From Neolewinella aquimaris (GTDB lineage: Bacteria; Bacteroidota; Bacteroidia; Chitinophagales; Saprospiraceae), in the NCBI RefSeq assembly GCF_014197245.1, contig NZ_JACIFF010000008.1:62001-126000 (forward strand): DNA of 64,000 nucleotides, in the 5' to 3' direction. The translations under genes were made by a program, and so were the position numbers. The notes beneath the pieces were generated by a model. That model did not search any database and was not told the origin of the DNA. It was given only the letters and a program-made list of their open reading frames with translations. Of the stretch, positions 8,344-16,522 are shown piece by piece. Numbering within the stretch: the stretch's first letter is position 1; each line of letters opens with the position of its first letter.

Positions 8344-9471
8344 ATGTACCAAAGAGCCATCCTCCACCTGGATATGGACGCCTTCTTCGCGTCCGTAGAG
8401 ATTAAGAAAAACAGCTCCCTGGCGGGCCTTCCCCTACTGGTGGGGGGCAGCGGGGGGCGTGGCGTGGTCACTTCCTGTAGCTACGAGGCCCGGCGCTTCG
8501 GCATCCATGCGGGCATGCCGATGGCAATCGCCCTACGGCGGTGCCCGGACGCAAAAACGATACGGGGAGATTTCGAGAGCTACGAGCAGCATTCCGATAT
8601 GGTGACCGAAATCATTGCCGAGGAGGGGCCGGTGTACGAAAAGGCCTCCATCGATGAGTTTTACGTGGACATTACCGGCATGGATCGCCACATCGGCTGC
8701 GTCAAGTGGAGCGGAGAGCTACGAAAACGCATCATCCACGAAACGGGATTGCCCATCTCCGCCGGACTGGCCGTAAATAAGCTGGTCTCTAAAGTGAGGG
8801 CCGGAGAATCGAAACCCAACGGGGCCGGCTGGGTAGCCGACGGGGCGGAGCGGGCCTTTCTTTCCCCCCTGCCCGTACGCAAGATTCCCTCCATCGGGGC
8901 GGTGACGGCACGGAAACTAAGCCTGATGGGCATTCGCAAGGCCGGGACGCTGAGTCAGGTACCCGTGACGTTGCTGGAAAGGGAATTCGGCAGCATGGGT
9001 CGCGAGTTTCACCGCCGGGCCAACGGCATCGACCACCGGCCGGTAGTCCCCCACACCGACAGAAAATCATTCTCTTCCGAGCACACCTTTCAGGCCGATA
9101 CCATCGACGTAGAATTCCTGCTCCGCAAACTCCGCAGCATGACCGCCCAGTTGGCCTTCGATCTTCGGCAGGCGGGCCGGCTCACGGCGGGAGTGACGGT
9201 CAAGATTCGCTATACCGATTTCAATACCTACACCCGGCAACAGCGAATCTCCTATACGGCCCACGATCAGCAACTTATACCGGTAGCGGAAACCCTGTTT
9301 CGCGCCCTCTTTACACGCCGACAGTGCATACGCCTCATCGGCATTCGCTTCGACCGACTGGCCAGCGGCCACACCCAGCTCGACCTCTTCACCGATACCC
9401 AGGAAAACAGTCAACTACTACTGGCTATGGATAAGGTGCGCAAACGATTCGGAAAAACGGCCCTGGGCTGA
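8344..9471 (+). CDS. dinB: DNA polymerase IV (Y-family)
   Basis: The 375-aa product has the full Y-family polymerase layout: HLDMDAFFASVE (first catalytic Asp), SYEARRFGIHAGMPM, YEKASIDEFYVDIT (catalytic Asp-Glu), the helix-hairpin-helix block (PSIGAVTARKLSLMGI) and a little-finger domain. It does error-prone translesion synthesis in the cytoplasm. The frame opens at 8308, but the ATG at 8344 starts directly before the conserved MYQRAILHLDMD. It lacks a clear C-terminal clamp-binding peptide, although QLDLFTD (around residue 345) is a plausible internal beta-clamp motif. The upstream region holds an AACAATTTGTT palindrome; I cannot call an SOS box. Confidence 0.95.
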   Translation: MYQRAILHLDMDAFFASVEIKKNSSLAGLPLLVGGSGGRGVVTSCSYEARRFGIHAGMPMAIALRRCPDAKTIRGDFESYEQHSDMVTEIIAEEGPVYEKASIDEFYVDITGMDRHIGCVKWSGELRKRIIHETGLPISAGLAVNKLVSKVRAGESKPNGAGWVADGAERAFLSPLPVRKIPSIGAVTARKLSLMGIRKAGTLSQVPVTLLEREFGSMGREFHRRANGIDHRPVVPHTDRKSFSSEHTFQADTIDVEFLLRKLRSMTAQLAFDLRQAGRLTAGVTVKIRYTDFNTYTRQQRISYTAHDQQLIPVAETLFRALFTRRQCIRLIGIRFDRLASGHTQLDLFTDTQENSQLLLAMDKVRKRFGKTALG

Positions 9472-9475
9472 AAAT

Positions 9476-9505
9476 TTCAAATTTAGAATTTGCCATTTAA
9501 AATTT
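9476..9505. repeat. AT-rich intergenic element
   Basis: A stretch made of AAATTT words, with GAAAATTT at one end and AAATTTTC at the other, separates dinB from the convergent KTSC gene. Similar text occurs inside the tandem array at 14.2-14.9 kb and at 24374-24410. Confidence 0.5.
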
Positions 9506-9778
9506 TCAGGCGGCTTCCGCTGAGGCAGTAGAACTTACGGCTTTCTCCCCCTCCGATATCCGGGCGGCGGCGTACTTCTTGAAGATGTGCCGCTGCATGT
9601 ACCGTCCGATGCTGGCTACGGCCCGTAGGCGCTGCCAGTGCTCGCTGGGCACTCCGAAGTAAGCATAGACGGCTCCGTTGTTGCGGAACTTTACGAATAA
9701 GGTGTTGGCGGCGCGTAGGTAACCCATCTCGGAGAGCATCTGCGAGTTGACCTTTTGCATGACGATCGGAAGTGCCAT
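9506..9778 (-). CDS. KTSC-domain protein
   Basis: The 90-aa product fits the short KTSC domain: a Ser/Met start followed by GYLRAANTLFVKFRNNGAVYAY, then a VPSEHW block and a hydrophobic SIGRYMQRHIFKKY tail. KTSC domains are found alone or attached to phage and nucleic-acid-associated proteins; the biochemical role is unknown. It is convergent with dinB across an AT-rich 34-bp gap. Confidence 0.75.
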   Translation of the reverse strand: MALPIVMQKVNSQMLSEMGYLRAANTLFVKFRNNGAVYAYFGVPSEHWQRLRAVASIGRYMQRHIFKKYAAARISEGEKAVSSTASAEAA

Positions 9779-9876
9779 AAAGAGATGATTTTCAGTTTAC
9801 TACTGTAAATTGAAAACACCCCAGACGACCAAATAGTTGGTCTTTACAAACTTTTTGTTTCAAGTTTGGTCCGGGG

Positions 9877-11058
9877 TCAGACCTCCCGAAAAAAGCTCCG
9901 TACCATGGCACAAATGTAGGCCAAAGTCTCCTCCTCCAGTTCGCTGTGCATGGGCAGCGAGATCACTTCTTTACAGAGGGTGTCCGTGACCGGCAGAAAG
10001 TCGATCGCGTTAGCGGCGGTGCCGCGGAACGCATTTTGGTCGTACAGGGGGACGGGGTAGTACACCATACTGGGCACCCCGGCGGCCTGTAGGTGCTGCT
10101 GGAGGGCGTCGCGGCGATCGCCGTCGATGCGTAGGGTGTACTGGTGGTAGACATGGGTGCTGGAGGGCAGGCGGGCGGGCGGGAGGAGGCCCGGCAAACC
10201 AGCGAGGTGCTCGTCGTAGTAGCGGGCGGCGGCCTGCCGGCGGTCGTTGTACTGCTCCAGCCGGGGCAGCTTGCAGTTCAGGATCGCCGCCTGTACGGAA
10301 TCGAGCCGGCTGTTGCACCCTACGACATCGTGGTAGTAGCGGCGGTTTTGCCCGTGATTGGCCACCGTGCGGAGGCGGTCCGCAAGGGCATCGTCGTCGG
10401 TATTGATGGCACCGCCGTCGCCGTAGGCCCCCAGGTTTTTGCTGGGATAGAAGCTGGTACAACCGATGTCCCCAAGCGTACCGGTGCGGGCCACCCGACC
10501 GTCGGAGAAGGTGTACTCGGCGCCGATGGCCTGAGCGTTGTCCTCTACGATATAGAGGTCGTGTCGCTGGGCTAGCTTCACAATGGGTTCCATGTCGCAG
10601 CTCTGTCCGAACAGGTGAACGGGAATGATGGCTTTCGTCCTGTCGGTGATCGCCGGTTCGATCAGCTCCGCCGTGACGTTAAAGGTAAAGGGGTCCACGT
10701 CGACCATCACGGGCCTCAGACCCAGCAAGGCGATCACCTCGGCGGAGGCTACGTAGGTGAAGGCGGGCACGATCACCTCATCGCCCGGTTTTAGTCCGAG
10801 GGCCATCAGGGCGATCTGTAGGGCATCGGTACCGTTTGCGCAGGGAATGACGTGCTTACAACGCAGAAAATCCTGCAGGCCAGACTGAAAATCCTTCACC
10901 GCCGGGCCGTTGATGAAGGCGCCACTGCGGATAACATCCAGCACCGCTCCATCGACTTCTTCCTGCATCTGCTCGTACTGGGTCTTCAGGTCGACCATCT
11001 GGATGGGTTGAACAGCGGAAGTCCGGGCACGACCGGCAGCATCGGGGGAAGTAGGCAT
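9877..11058 (-). CDS. DegT/DnrJ/EryC1/StrS-family PLP aminotransferase
   Basis: The 393-aa product is a nucleotide-sugar aminotransferase of the DegT family. Visible are ANGTDALQIALMAL (PLP-phosphate site), IPVHLFGQSCDMEPI, IVEDNAQAIGAEY, and the PLP-binding lysine Lys207 in TSFYPSKNLGAYGDGGA. Such enzymes transfer an amino group to a keto-sugar for surface polysaccharide synthesis. The conserved homology starts at IQMVDLKTQYEQM, about residue 19, so a start at Met21 (10998) is possible; the upstream ATG adds a hydrophilic 20-residue tail. No sugar-pathway neighbours are present in the immediate vicinity. Confidence 0.9.
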   Translation of the reverse strand: MPTSPDAAGRARTSAVQPIQMVDLKTQYEQMQEEVDGAVLDVIRSGAFINGPAVKDFQSGLQDFLRCKHVIPCANGTDALQIALMALGLKPGDEVIVPAFTYVASAEVIALLGLRPVMVDVDPFTFNVTAELIEPAITDRTKAIIPVHLFGQSCDMEPIVKLAQRHDLYIVEDNAQAIGAEYTFSDGRVARTGTLGDIGCTSFYPSKNLGAYGDGGAINTDDDALADRLRTVANHGQNRRYYHDVVGCNSRLDSVQAAILNCKLPRLEQYNDRRQAAARYYDEHLAGLPGLLPPARLPSSTHVYHQYTLRIDGDRRDALQQHLQAAGVPSMVYYPVPLYDQNAFRGTAANAIDFLPVTDTLCKEVISLPMHSELEEETLAYICAMVRSFFREV

Positions 11059-11151
11059 GGATGTTTTTGGGTAAAAGTAATTTAGCCGGCCGGTAGTTTA
11101 GTTGGTTTGGCCCCGCTTCCCGAAAAGCGTACTTTCCACCAAAGAAAAAGC

Positions 11152-11514
11152 ATGATACTCGCGGGTAAGATTCTGGTCGGATTCATTGCCGTCCTCCACC
11201 TGTATATCGCGTGGCTCGAGATGTTCGCCTGGGAAACGCGTGGCCCTAAGGTATTTAGGGGCGTACCGAAGAAGCTGTTCCCGGAAACGAAGGTCCTGGC
11301 CGCGAACCAGGGACTTTACAATGCCTTCCTGGCCGCCGGACTGATATGGTCATTGCTGATCAGGAACGAAGATTGGGGCCAACACGTTGCCCTATTCTTT
11401 CTGGGCTGCATTGCCGTCGCCGGTGTCTTTGGCGCGTTCACCGCGGAAAGGAAAATACTGTTCGTTCAGACGATTCCCGCTACGGTCGCTCTCCTACTCC
11501 TGTTATTGGGTTAA
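11152..11514 (+). CDS. DUF1304-family membrane protein
   Basis: The 120-aa product has four predicted membrane helices and the DUF1304 wording: AVLHLYIAWLEMFAWETRGPKVF near the start and ANQGLYNAFLAAGLIW in the middle. Function unknown; an inner-membrane location is expected. The frame is open back to 11107, but the ATG at 11152 is right before the first helix and fits the family's usual length. Confidence 0.85.
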   Translation: MILAGKILVGFIAVLHLYIAWLEMFAWETRGPKVFRGVPKKLFPETKVLAANQGLYNAFLAAGLIWSLLIRNEDWGQHVALFFLGCIAVAGVFGAFTAERKILFVQTIPATVALLLLLLG

Positions 11515-11537
11515 GGGGGCAAACGGAGAAATCCTAG

Positions 11538-12272
11538 CTAGAATCCCAGCTCCTGAATCGTTACTCCCTGGGTATCGAAGAGCGAGCGGTCGATGTCGTC
11601 TCCCAGTCGGATGTCGGTGATGTGCGTTTCGGTAATGCTCTTGCCGTCGTCGGTAAAGGATTGGATAAGAAACCCCTCAATGGGAGCCTCAGTCCCACCC
11701 GGCAGTTGGAATTGTTGCTTTCCGACTCCGGAGAGGTTGGCGATGCCACCGAACACTTCGGCGTAGGAAAGGTCGATGTCCTGAGTTACCCACGACTCGG
11801 TGGTCGTGTTGTGCTTGCTGTCGGTGACGATGATCTTCTCACAGTCGTAGCCGTCAATGGTTTTGCGCTCGCCGGTACGGGTAAAGGTGATGTACTCCGA
11901 CATCTCTTCGGCCTTCTCGGCGACGGTCTTCCCTATTTTGGGCATGCGCATGCGGAACCCCTGCTTCCGACCCTTTTTGTCGGTGGTGATCATGGTGGTC
12001 TTGTCGTCTTCGGTGTTGTAGATCATTTGACTGACGGCACCTTGTTCGTCGTCCATGACGATCATGGCAAAGTGGTCGGGCATCGCCCCGAGTCGCATGG
12101 TAGCCACCTGCACCTTACCGTTCTTCTTGGTGCTGGTCACGGTCATGACCATGCTGAAGGTCTTATCTCCCACAATTGGGTCGAAGGAATTGTTGTCCGT
12201 AGCTGACTGGTGTCCGGGCAGAGGAGAGCATAAGCAAATAACGAGAAGTAGCAGCAGTGTGCGGTAGATCAT
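11538..12272 (-). CDS. Secreted DUF4412-domain protein
   Basis: The 244-aa product has a signal peptide (about 1-20) and a DUF4412-like body: a beta-rich domain opening with FSMVMTVTSTKKNGK, an MRMPKIGK segment, the TIDGYDCEKIIVTD block and a SWVTQDIDLSYAEVF block. Such proteins are periplasmic or outer-membrane associated in Bacteroidota; the ligand is unknown. It is convergent with the DUF1304 gene, 23 bp away. Confidence 0.75.
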   Translation of the reverse strand: MIYRTLLLLLVICLCSPLPGHQSATDNNSFDPIVGDKTFSMVMTVTSTKKNGKVQVATMRLGAMPDHFAMIVMDDEQGAVSQMIYNTEDDKTTMITTDKKGRKQGFRMRMPKIGKTVAEKAEEMSEYITFTRTGERKTIDGYDCEKIIVTDSKHNTTTESWVTQDIDLSYAEVFGGIANLSGVGKQQFQLPGGTEAPIEGFLIQSFTDDGKSITETHITDIRLGDDIDRSLFDTQGVTIQELGF

Positions 12273-12442
12273 GGTAGGTAGTTTTGATTGTTCCCACCGC
12301 TTAATACCGCCAGACCGGAAGGTGTTACATCCACTACGCCACCGGTTCCCGCTTAGTTAAAGTTAAAATCAAAGCCGAACCTCCGCGTTCTTAAGGGAGT
12401 TTTATGAATGCTTGCATTTACGCGTTTTCTAAATCAAACCCC

Positions 12443-12556
12443 ATGAAACATTCAGCCGAAATTAGCGCCGACTTTCTCCGGATCGCATTCATCACCTTCC
12501 TTGCGCTCGTCCTGCTTTCCCTGTTTTTTATTCCTACGCTAGCTAATTTTTTCTAG
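12443..12556 (+). CDS. Putative 37-aa single-helix membrane protein
   Basis: An ATG-initiated 37-codon frame encodes a short charged N-terminus (MKHSAEISADFLR) and then one strongly hydrophobic helix of about 20 residues ending NFF. It lies in an otherwise empty 280-bp gap and overlaps the end of xerD by 4 bp on the opposite strand. Size and composition resemble other bacterial one-helix proteins, but there is no homology evidence, so it may be fortuitous. Confidence 0.35.
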   Translation: MKHSAEISADFLRIAFITFLALVLLSLFFIPTLANFF

Positions 12557-13458
12557 CGCTGGTTGGCCGGGTGATACGATAGAATAGTCTCCCGCAGGAA
12601 ATCCGTATCCAAATGGGTATAGATTTCCGTAGTTAGGATCGATTCGTGTCCCAGCATTTCTTGCACCGCCCGTAGGTCAGCCCCCCCTTCAATTAAGTGA
12701 GTTGCGAACGAATGCCGAAAGGTATGCGGACTGACCGTCTTGTCAATACCCGCACCCGCCGCATACTTCTTTACGGCGGTGAATACCGAAACACGACTCA
12801 GCGCCCCGCCCCGGCGGTTAAGAAAGACAATGTTCTCATCCTTGATTACGGGTAAGTGACCGCGCACGTGCCGCAGGTAGATCTCTAGGTGGCGAATGGC
12901 ACTACCACCGATCGGCACAATCCGTTCCTTGTTTCCTTTGCCGACCACCCGAATAAATTCCTGTTCGAGGTAGAGATCAGATAGCCGCAATCCCGTCGCC
13001 TCACTCACGCGAAGTCCACAGGCGTAGAGCGTCTCGAGCAGCGCCCGGTCGCGCAGGCCGTGATCGGTGCTTAGGTCGATGGCGCCGAGCAGTGCCCGGA
13101 TCTCATCGTAGGTAAGCACCTCGGGTATTTTTCTGCCCAGTTTAGGCGCGCGCAGCAGTTCGGTCGGGTCGCTGTCAATGATCCGTTCGTCTAGCAAGAA
13201 GGCAAAGAAGGTCTTCAGCGCCGATACCAGTCGGGCCTGGGACCGGGGTGCCAGCCCTAACTCGGCCAGGTACTGTACGAATCCGTCCAGGTGCATCCGC
13301 TCGATCCCCCGCACGCCGATCTCCCACCCGCGCAGTTCCAGGTAGGCGGTCAGCTTTTCCAAATCACTGCGGTAGGCCAGCAGTGTGTGCGTGCTGTACC
13401 CCCGCGTAAGCTTGAGGTAAGCTTCGAATGAGCGAAAAAATGGGAGCCAGGGGTGCAT
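12553..13458 (-). CDS. xerD: Tyrosine recombinase XerD
   Basis: The 301-aa product has the SAM-like core-binding N-domain (1-100) and a complete catalytic domain: Arg150 (CGLRVSEATGL), Lys174 (VGKGNKER), His245 and Arg248 (PHTFRHSFATHL), His271 (MLGHESILTTEIY) and nucleophile Tyr280. The size and the linker suit XerD, which with XerC resolves chromosome dimers at dif. It stands alone rather than inside a mobile element. The start ATG at 13458 gives the usual short N-terminus. Confidence 0.9.
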   Translation of the reverse strand: MHPWLPFFRSFEAYLKLTRGYSTHTLLAYRSDLEKLTAYLELRGWEIGVRGIERMHLDGFVQYLAELGLAPRSQARLVSALKTFFAFLLDERIIDSDPTELLRAPKLGRKIPEVLTYDEIRALLGAIDLSTDHGLRDRALLETLYACGLRVSEATGLRLSDLYLEQEFIRVVGKGNKERIVPIGGSAIRHLEIYLRHVRGHLPVIKDENIVFLNRRGGALSRVSVFTAVKKYAAGAGIDKTVSPHTFRHSFATHLIEGGADLRAVQEMLGHESILTTEIYTHLDTDFLRETILSYHPANQR

Positions 13459-13533
13459 GCAATCGGAGTCAGGATACTGGAGGTTGGGAAGGTACGGGTT
13501 CCCGTAACCGCATTGCTCCCGCGCGCCGCCGCC

Positions 13534-14220
13534 CTATTGCGCCAACAGGAAGCCCCCGTCGGTGTGCCGCTCCACGATGAGGCCCCGAAAGTCTTCCCGG
13601 AAGGCAGCCACGTCGATCCCCTCGAATTCTTCTCGCGTGTGGGTGGTGGTAAGCACCACGACAGGACAACCCGCGTTGTTGGCCGCCCGCGCTCCCGTGA
13701 CACTGTCTTCAAAGATCAGGCACTCCTCGAGCGGAACACCGATGCCCTCCGCCGCCCGCCGAAAGACCTCGGGATGGGGCTTACCGTTGGTCACCATCCC
13801 CGAATGAACGACGTGCCCCATCATCTTGCGGATGCCGAGTCCGTCGATAACGAAGAAGGCATTTTCCTCCGGCCCGGCGGTACCGATGGCCATGGGAACG
13901 TCTTCGGCGAAGGCCGCCTTGATAAACTCCAGTGCCCCGCCCACGGTATTCGCCGCCAGTTCCGGAGCGAAGATCTCCCGGTAGGCCGCCTCTTTTTCCC
14001 CGGCGATCCGCACCCGTTCCTCGGGCGTAAACTTGTCGCCGAAGAGCCGCTCCAGGATCTCCAGATTTACCCCGTGGATCTCTGCCTTTACCCGGTCCAG
14101 CGAGTAGTCCAGCCCGAGCTCTCCCAGTTTACGCTGCCAGGCGCGGTGGTGTACCATCATGTTATCGACCAGCGTGCCGTCGAGATCGAAGAGAATGCCT
14201 TTGAAGGGGATGGGGGTCAT
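13534..14220 (-). CDS. HAD-superfamily hydrolase (beta-phosphoglucomutase-like)
   Basis: The 228-aa product has the HAD motifs: nucleophile block GILFDLDGTLVDN, motif II (IGTAGPE), motif III Lys (VTNGKPHPEVF) and motif IV (LIFEDSVTGARAANNAG). An alpha-helical C1 cap lies between residues 17 and 85, as in beta-phosphoglucomutases and phosphoglycolate phosphatases. The substrate is a small phosphorylated sugar or acid, not identifiable here. The frame runs upstream into the AT-rich repeat to 14283; the ATG at 14220 is the sensible start. Confidence 0.88.
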   Translation of the reverse strand: MTPIPFKGILFDLDGTLVDNMMVHHRAWQRKLGELGLDYSLDRVKAEIHGVNLEILERLFGDKFTPEERVRIAGEKEAAYREIFAPELAANTVGGALEFIKAAFAEDVPMAIGTAGPEENAFFVIDGLGIRKMMGHVVHSGMVTNGKPHPEVFRRAAEGIGVPLEECLIFEDSVTGARAANNAGCPVVVLTTTHTREEFEGIDVAAFREDFRGLIVERHTDGGFLLAQ

Positions 14221-14229
14221 GGGAGGGGG

Positions 14230-14880
14230 AGAATTTACAATGTCAAATGTACAATTTACAGTGTACCATTTGCCCGCACACACTCGCTGCGCTCGAGTCG
14301 TCGGCCGAGCGAGGCACGAGGATCGTCCGCCGACTGAGAAGGGTGATTTTTAATTGAAAATTTACAATGTAAAATTTGCCCGCACACACTCGCTTCGCTC
14401 GGGTCGTCGTCGGCCGACCGAGGCACGAAGCTTGTCCGCCGACTAAGAGGTAGAAAGCATTACGAGTCAGTATAAATTTAAAATTGAATATTTGAAATTT
14501 GAAATTTGCCCGCCCCCACTCGCTGCGCTCGAGTCGTCGGCCGAGCGAGGCACAAGGATCGTCCGCCGATTAGGAAGTGAAAGCAGTACGGGTCAGTACC
14601 AATTTAAAATTGAATATTTGAAATTTGAAATTTGCCCGGCTCCCACTCGCTCCGCTCGAGTCGTCGGCCGAGCGAGGCACGAGGATCGTCCGCCGACTAG
14701 GAAGTAAAAGCAGTACGGGTCAGTACCAATTTAAAATTGAATATTTGAAATTTGAAATTTGCCCGGCTCCCACTCGCTCCGCTCGAGTCGTCGGCCGACC
14801 GAGGCACGAGGATCGTCCGCCGACTAAGAGGTAGAAAGCATTACGAGTCAGTATATATTTAAAATTAAAAATTACACTCC
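14230..14880. repeat. Five-unit tandem repeat array (~127-bp units)
   Basis: Five copies of a core beginning CACTCGCTSCGCTCGAGTCG start at 14281, 14387, 14517, 14644 and 14771. Each core runs on to a GTCCGCCGACT end. AT-rich linkers of AATTTGAAATTTGCCCG type separate them. Units 3-5 are 127-130 bp and almost identical; units 1 and 2 are shorter or diverged. Within each core CTCGCTC pairs with GAGCGAG, and AGTCG near the start pairs with CGACT at the end, so each could fold as a nested hairpin. Short open frames across it are artefacts of the repeat. Confidence 0.85.
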
Positions 14881-15626
14881 TACGGTTTCCGGTAGATCGC
14901 CGGCTTCACCCAGCCCCACTTGGCGAGTCGGTGGAGGAGGGAGACGCGGAGGACGCCGAGTCCGTACTTGCTGCTGCGGGCGAAGTTGATGCTGCTGGCT
15001 TCGTGGAAGTATTTGGTGGGGCAGGTAACTTCGGCGATGTCGAAGCCGTGGTAGATGATCTGGGAGAGCATCTCATTGTCGAAGACAAAGTCGTTGTCGT
15101 TGGCGTTGAAGTCGATGGACTCCAGCACTTCGCGGCTGAAGGCCCGGTAGCCAGTGTGGTACTCGCTGAGGTGGTAGTTGACCAGAATATTTTGAACGGA
15201 AGTAAGGAAGCGGTTGGCTACGTACTTGTACACAGGCATCCCGCCGCGAAGCGCACCCTTGCCCAATATCCGGGACCCGAGCACGACCGGGTAAAGCTCT
15301 TCCCCAATGATGTTGCACATCGTAGGAATGAGCTTCGGGGTATACTGATAATCAGGGTGCACCATGATGATGATGTCGGCCCCAACGCCCAACGCCTTGT
15401 TGTACAGACTCTTTTGGTTTCCCCCGTATCCAAGGTTGCTCGGGTGAACGATCACGTGATCAACACCCAGTTGTTTCGCCAGCATAGAAGTCCGATCCGC
15501 GCTCGCGTCGTCACACAGTATTACCTCGTCAACCAGGTCGCGGGGCACCTCCCGGTACGTCTTCTCTAGCGTAAGCGCGGCATTGTACGCCGGCATCACC
15601 ACCACAACCTTCTTGTCCTTGTACAT
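14880..15626 (-). CDS. Family 2 glycosyltransferase (DPM1-like)
   Basis: The 248-aa product begins VVVVMPAYNAALTLEKTY and carries the nucleotide-sugar site (VILCDDASADRT), the metal-binding DxD-like HPDYQYTP and the acceptor segment GYRAFSREVLESI. It has no membrane-helix tail, so it is a cytosolic GT2 of the polyprenol-phosphate or surface-glycan type. Its substrate is unknown. A second in-frame ATG three codons upstream (15635) is possible. It ends exactly where the tandem repeat array begins. Confidence 0.87.
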   Translation of the reverse strand: MYKDKKVVVVMPAYNAALTLEKTYREVPRDLVDEVILCDDASADRTSMLAKQLGVDHVIVHPSNLGYGGNQKSLYNKALGVGADIIIMVHPDYQYTPKLIPTMCNIIGEELYPVVLGSRILGKGALRGGMPVYKYVANRFLTSVQNILVNYHLSEYHTGYRAFSREVLESIDFNANDNDFVFDNEMLSQIIYHGFDIAEVTCPTKYFHEASSINFARSSKYGLGVLRVSLLHRLAKWGWVKPAIYRKP

Positions 15627-15639
15627 CGGTCGCAAATGT

Positions 15640-15690
15640 AGGCAGCCCCCCTCAATCCCTCACCCCTTCAATCCCTTCACCCCCCTCACC
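15640..15690. repeat. C-rich degenerate repeat (G-rich on minus strand)
   Basis: CCCCCTCAATCCCTCACCCC and similar words fill the gap between the glycosyltransferase and the dehydrogenase. The reverse complement resembles the G-rich tract at 37246-37305. Several G3-G6 runs close together could form a G-quadruplex. Confidence 0.5.
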
Positions 15691-16429
15691 CCTGCGAAGT
15701 AGGCCGAATCTGCAGTTCATTGATGTGCACGCTATCCGGCTGGGTGATCGCGTAGTGGATCGCATTGGCGATGTCCTCGCTGTTCAAAAATTCCAGGTTT
15801 TCGAAAAAGCCCTTGATGTCCTCCATCAGTTCGTCGTCGGTGATCGTCTCGGTAAGCTCGGTGGCTACGGCGCCCGGCTCGATGCAGGTGACGCGGATGT
15901 TGTGCTTAGGGGCTAGTTCCTGACGGAGGCCGTCGCTGAGCGCGCGCACGGCAAATTTCGTAGCCGAATAGACGGCGCTGCCCATCATGACTTCCCGCCC
16001 CGCGACGCTGGAAATGTTGATGATGTGCCCACTTTTACGTTCGACCATATCGGGCAGCGTCTCGGCCAGGCAGTGCAGTACGCCGTTGACGTTTACGTCG
16101 ACCATCTTGAGCCACTCGTCTACGTGCACGTTCTTCATGTAGCTCAGCGGCATGATTCCCGCGTTGTTGATCAGGATATTACAGGGACCGAAGGCTTCTT
16201 TCGCCCGTTGCACGAGCTGCTTCACGTCCTTCGATTTGGTTACGTCGGTCTCGACCACTAGAGCCGATCCGCCGGCCTTTTCTATTTCTTGCTTGAGGTC
16301 GTTGAGTCTGGCGGCACGACGGGCGGCCAGCACGACCTTTGCTCCGTCGGCGGCCAGTTTCTTGGCGGTGGCTTCTCCGATGCCGCTACTCGCTCCGGTG
16401 ATGATGGCTACTTTTCCCGATAGGTTCAT
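15686..16429 (-). CDS. Short-chain dehydrogenase/reductase (YdfG-like)
   Basis: The 247-aa product has the classical SDR features: [10 protein letters not shown] (NAD(P) binding, 11-20), NNAG (88-91), Ser141, Tyr154 and Lys158 of the catalytic triad. The C-terminal INELQIRPT segment is typical of the YdfG-type NADP-dependent 3-hydroxy acid dehydrogenases. The Arg pair after the second strand (AARRAAR) favours NADP. The open frame extends to 16774, but it runs through the intergenic region and into the divergent MtaB gene, so the ATG at 16429 is correct. Confidence 0.9.
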   Translation of the reverse strand: MNLSGKVAIITGASSGIGEATAKKLAADGAKVVLAARRAARLNDLKQEIEKAGGSALVVETDVTKSKDVKQLVQRAKEAFGPCNILINNAGIMPLSYMKNVHVDEWLKMVDVNVNGVLHCLAETLPDMVERKSGHIINISSVAGREVMMGSAVYSATKFAVRALSDGLRQELAPKHNIRVTCIEPGAVATELTETITDDELMEDIKGFFENLEFLNSEDIANAIHYAITQPDSVHINELQIRPTSQG

Positions 16430-16509
16430 AATGCTTTTCTTGCTGCAACTGTCGCGGGTCCTGCCATGTTCCCTGATTCCCGGCAAATGACCCTTATTGG
16501 TTTGCCGTC

Positions 16510-16517
16510 GTAATTTT
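16510..16517 (+). promoter_or_regulatory. Candidate -7 box for mtaB
   Basis: TAATTTTG fits the Bacteroidota TAnnTTTG box and stands 5 bp before the mtaB ATG, which would give a leaderless mRNA. No good -33 box is seen at the expected distance. Confidence 0.3.
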
Positions 16518-16522
16518 GCGGT

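Noticed and set aside
14230-14880. Tandem repeats as a CRISPR array
   Set aside because: The units are about 127 bp, the segments between cores are near-identical AT-rich linkers rather than unique spacers, and no cas gene is in the window.
14230-14880. Array as integron attC sites
   Set aside because: The cores lack the bounding RYYYAAC/GTTRRRY boxes and no cassette genes lie between them; the nearby xerD is a housekeeping type.
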